Assembly: GCA_016718315.1 (NCBI GenBank)
Contig: JADKDV010000001.1
Coordinates: 434,001-498,000 of the forward strand
Direction: 5' to 3'
DNA from: Candidatus Obscuribacter sp.
GTDB taxonomy: Bacteria; Cyanobacteriota; Vampirovibrionia; Obscuribacterales; Obscuribacteraceae
Length of the DNA: 64,000 nucleotides
The position numbers and the translations under genes were made by a program. The notes below the pieces were generated by a model, which saw only the letters and a list, made by a program, of their open reading frames with translations, was not told the DNA's origin and ran no database searches. Position 1 is the stretch's first letter. The number at the start of each line of letters is the position of its first letter. Below, piece by piece: positions 63,780 to 64,000 of this stretch.

Positions 63780-64000
63780 CTAAGCCCAGACGTCTTTCTT
63801 CTCTTTAGGGCTGAAATAATAAACCGACTGCAAAAGTCCAATCGATACCAGGTCGACAATCAAAGCCGTACCGCCATAGCTGAGAAAAGGCAGAGGTACA
63901 CCAGCTACGGGCATAATGCCAATTGTCATACCGATATTGATAAAGGCGTGAAATAGAAACATGCACAAAACACCGATCGCTATGGCTGCTCCGGCCGGAT
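63780..64000 (-). CDS. rodA: Rod-shape-determining protein RodA, C-terminal end, cut by window edge
   Basis: The last 73 residues of a SEDS-family peptidoglycan glycosyltransferase; the frame is open to the window end. FINIGMTIGIMPVAGVPLPFLSYGGTALI carries the signature near the last two membrane helices. The spelling MPVAGVPLPFLSYGG favours RodA over FtsW. A short basic tail (SPKEKKDVWA) ends it. Confidence 0.9.
   Translation of the reverse strand, partial: PAGAAIAIGVLCMFLFHAFINIGMTIGIMPVAGVPLPFLSYGGTALIVDLVSIGLLQSVYYFSPKEKKDVWA

Noticed and set aside
1..64000. CRISPR arrays, insertion sequences, prophage, tRNA or rRNA genes
   Set aside because: No spaced direct repeats, transposase or integrase frames, or TTCGA-loop tRNA signatures were seen in the window.

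Overview
The window reads as ordinary chromosome from a Gram-negative-type, heterotrophic bacterium related to non-photosynthetic cyanobacteria. My best guess is the Obscuribacterales / Vampirovibrionia (Melainabacteria). The guess rests on a short SigA-like primary sigma factor, arabinose-5-phosphate isomerase (Kdo/LPS), TatA, a penicillin-binding protein 4, many secreted TPR or low-complexity proteins with no recognisable family, M16 peptidases, and no photosynthesis gene. The taxon is inference. I see no tRNA, rRNA, insertion sequence, prophage or CRISPR array.

Layout. 1-393 is the start of a leftward gene cut by the window edge. 749-4713 is a fatty-acid block (fabG, acpP, fabF) followed closely by gatA. 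4766-7687 holds secreted proteins, cysK and a DUF4304 protein. 7716-12479 (minus) carries a GAF / pseudo-receiver / GAF / GGDEF / HD-GYP c-di-GMP protein and asnB. 12559-14395 has a DNA glycosylase, a VanZ protein and a membrane protein. 14508-22022 (minus) is glyS, a secreted hydrolase-like protein, tatA, uvrB and the primary sigma factor. 22107-27020 has a WG-repeat lipoprotein, a 2Fe-2S ferredoxin, an L10-leader-controlled rplJ-rplL pair and a zinc-ribbon/TPR membrane protein. 27069-36784 carries a degenerate GGDEF protein, two large M16 peptidases, a frameshifted M20 peptidase and a TPR protein. 36923-41028 is a rightward run of mostly exported unknown proteins, including a SAF-domain protein and a four-repeat MshEN-like protein. 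41165-50567 mixes a second degenerate GGDEF protein, an SRPBCC protein, dacB, a 3-hydroxybutyrate dehydrogenase-like SDR, a thioesterase, a quinone oxidoreductase, an MnmC-like methyltransferase and kdsD. 50734-54671 has a Ser/Thr kinase with a PQQ propeller, a UbiA prenyltransferase and an unknown.

The most interesting part is 54573-63080. Six tightly packed or overlapping minus-strand genes encode, in transcription order, a UbiA-family prenyltransferase, a rifampin-phosphotransferase-like ATP/His dikinase, a BtaA-like (DUF3419) aminocarboxypropyl transferase, a SEC59/VTE5-like lipid kinase, a GNAT-like protein and an acyl-adenylating ligase. This combination suggests an undescribed pathway making an unusual polar or isoprenoid lipid. 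yqeY and the end of rodA close the window.

A second theme is c-di-GMP. One apparently active dual-domain enzyme lies in the window along with two small GGDEF proteins that have lost the catalytic motif but kept the RxxD inhibitory-site motif, as expected for c-di-GMP receptors.
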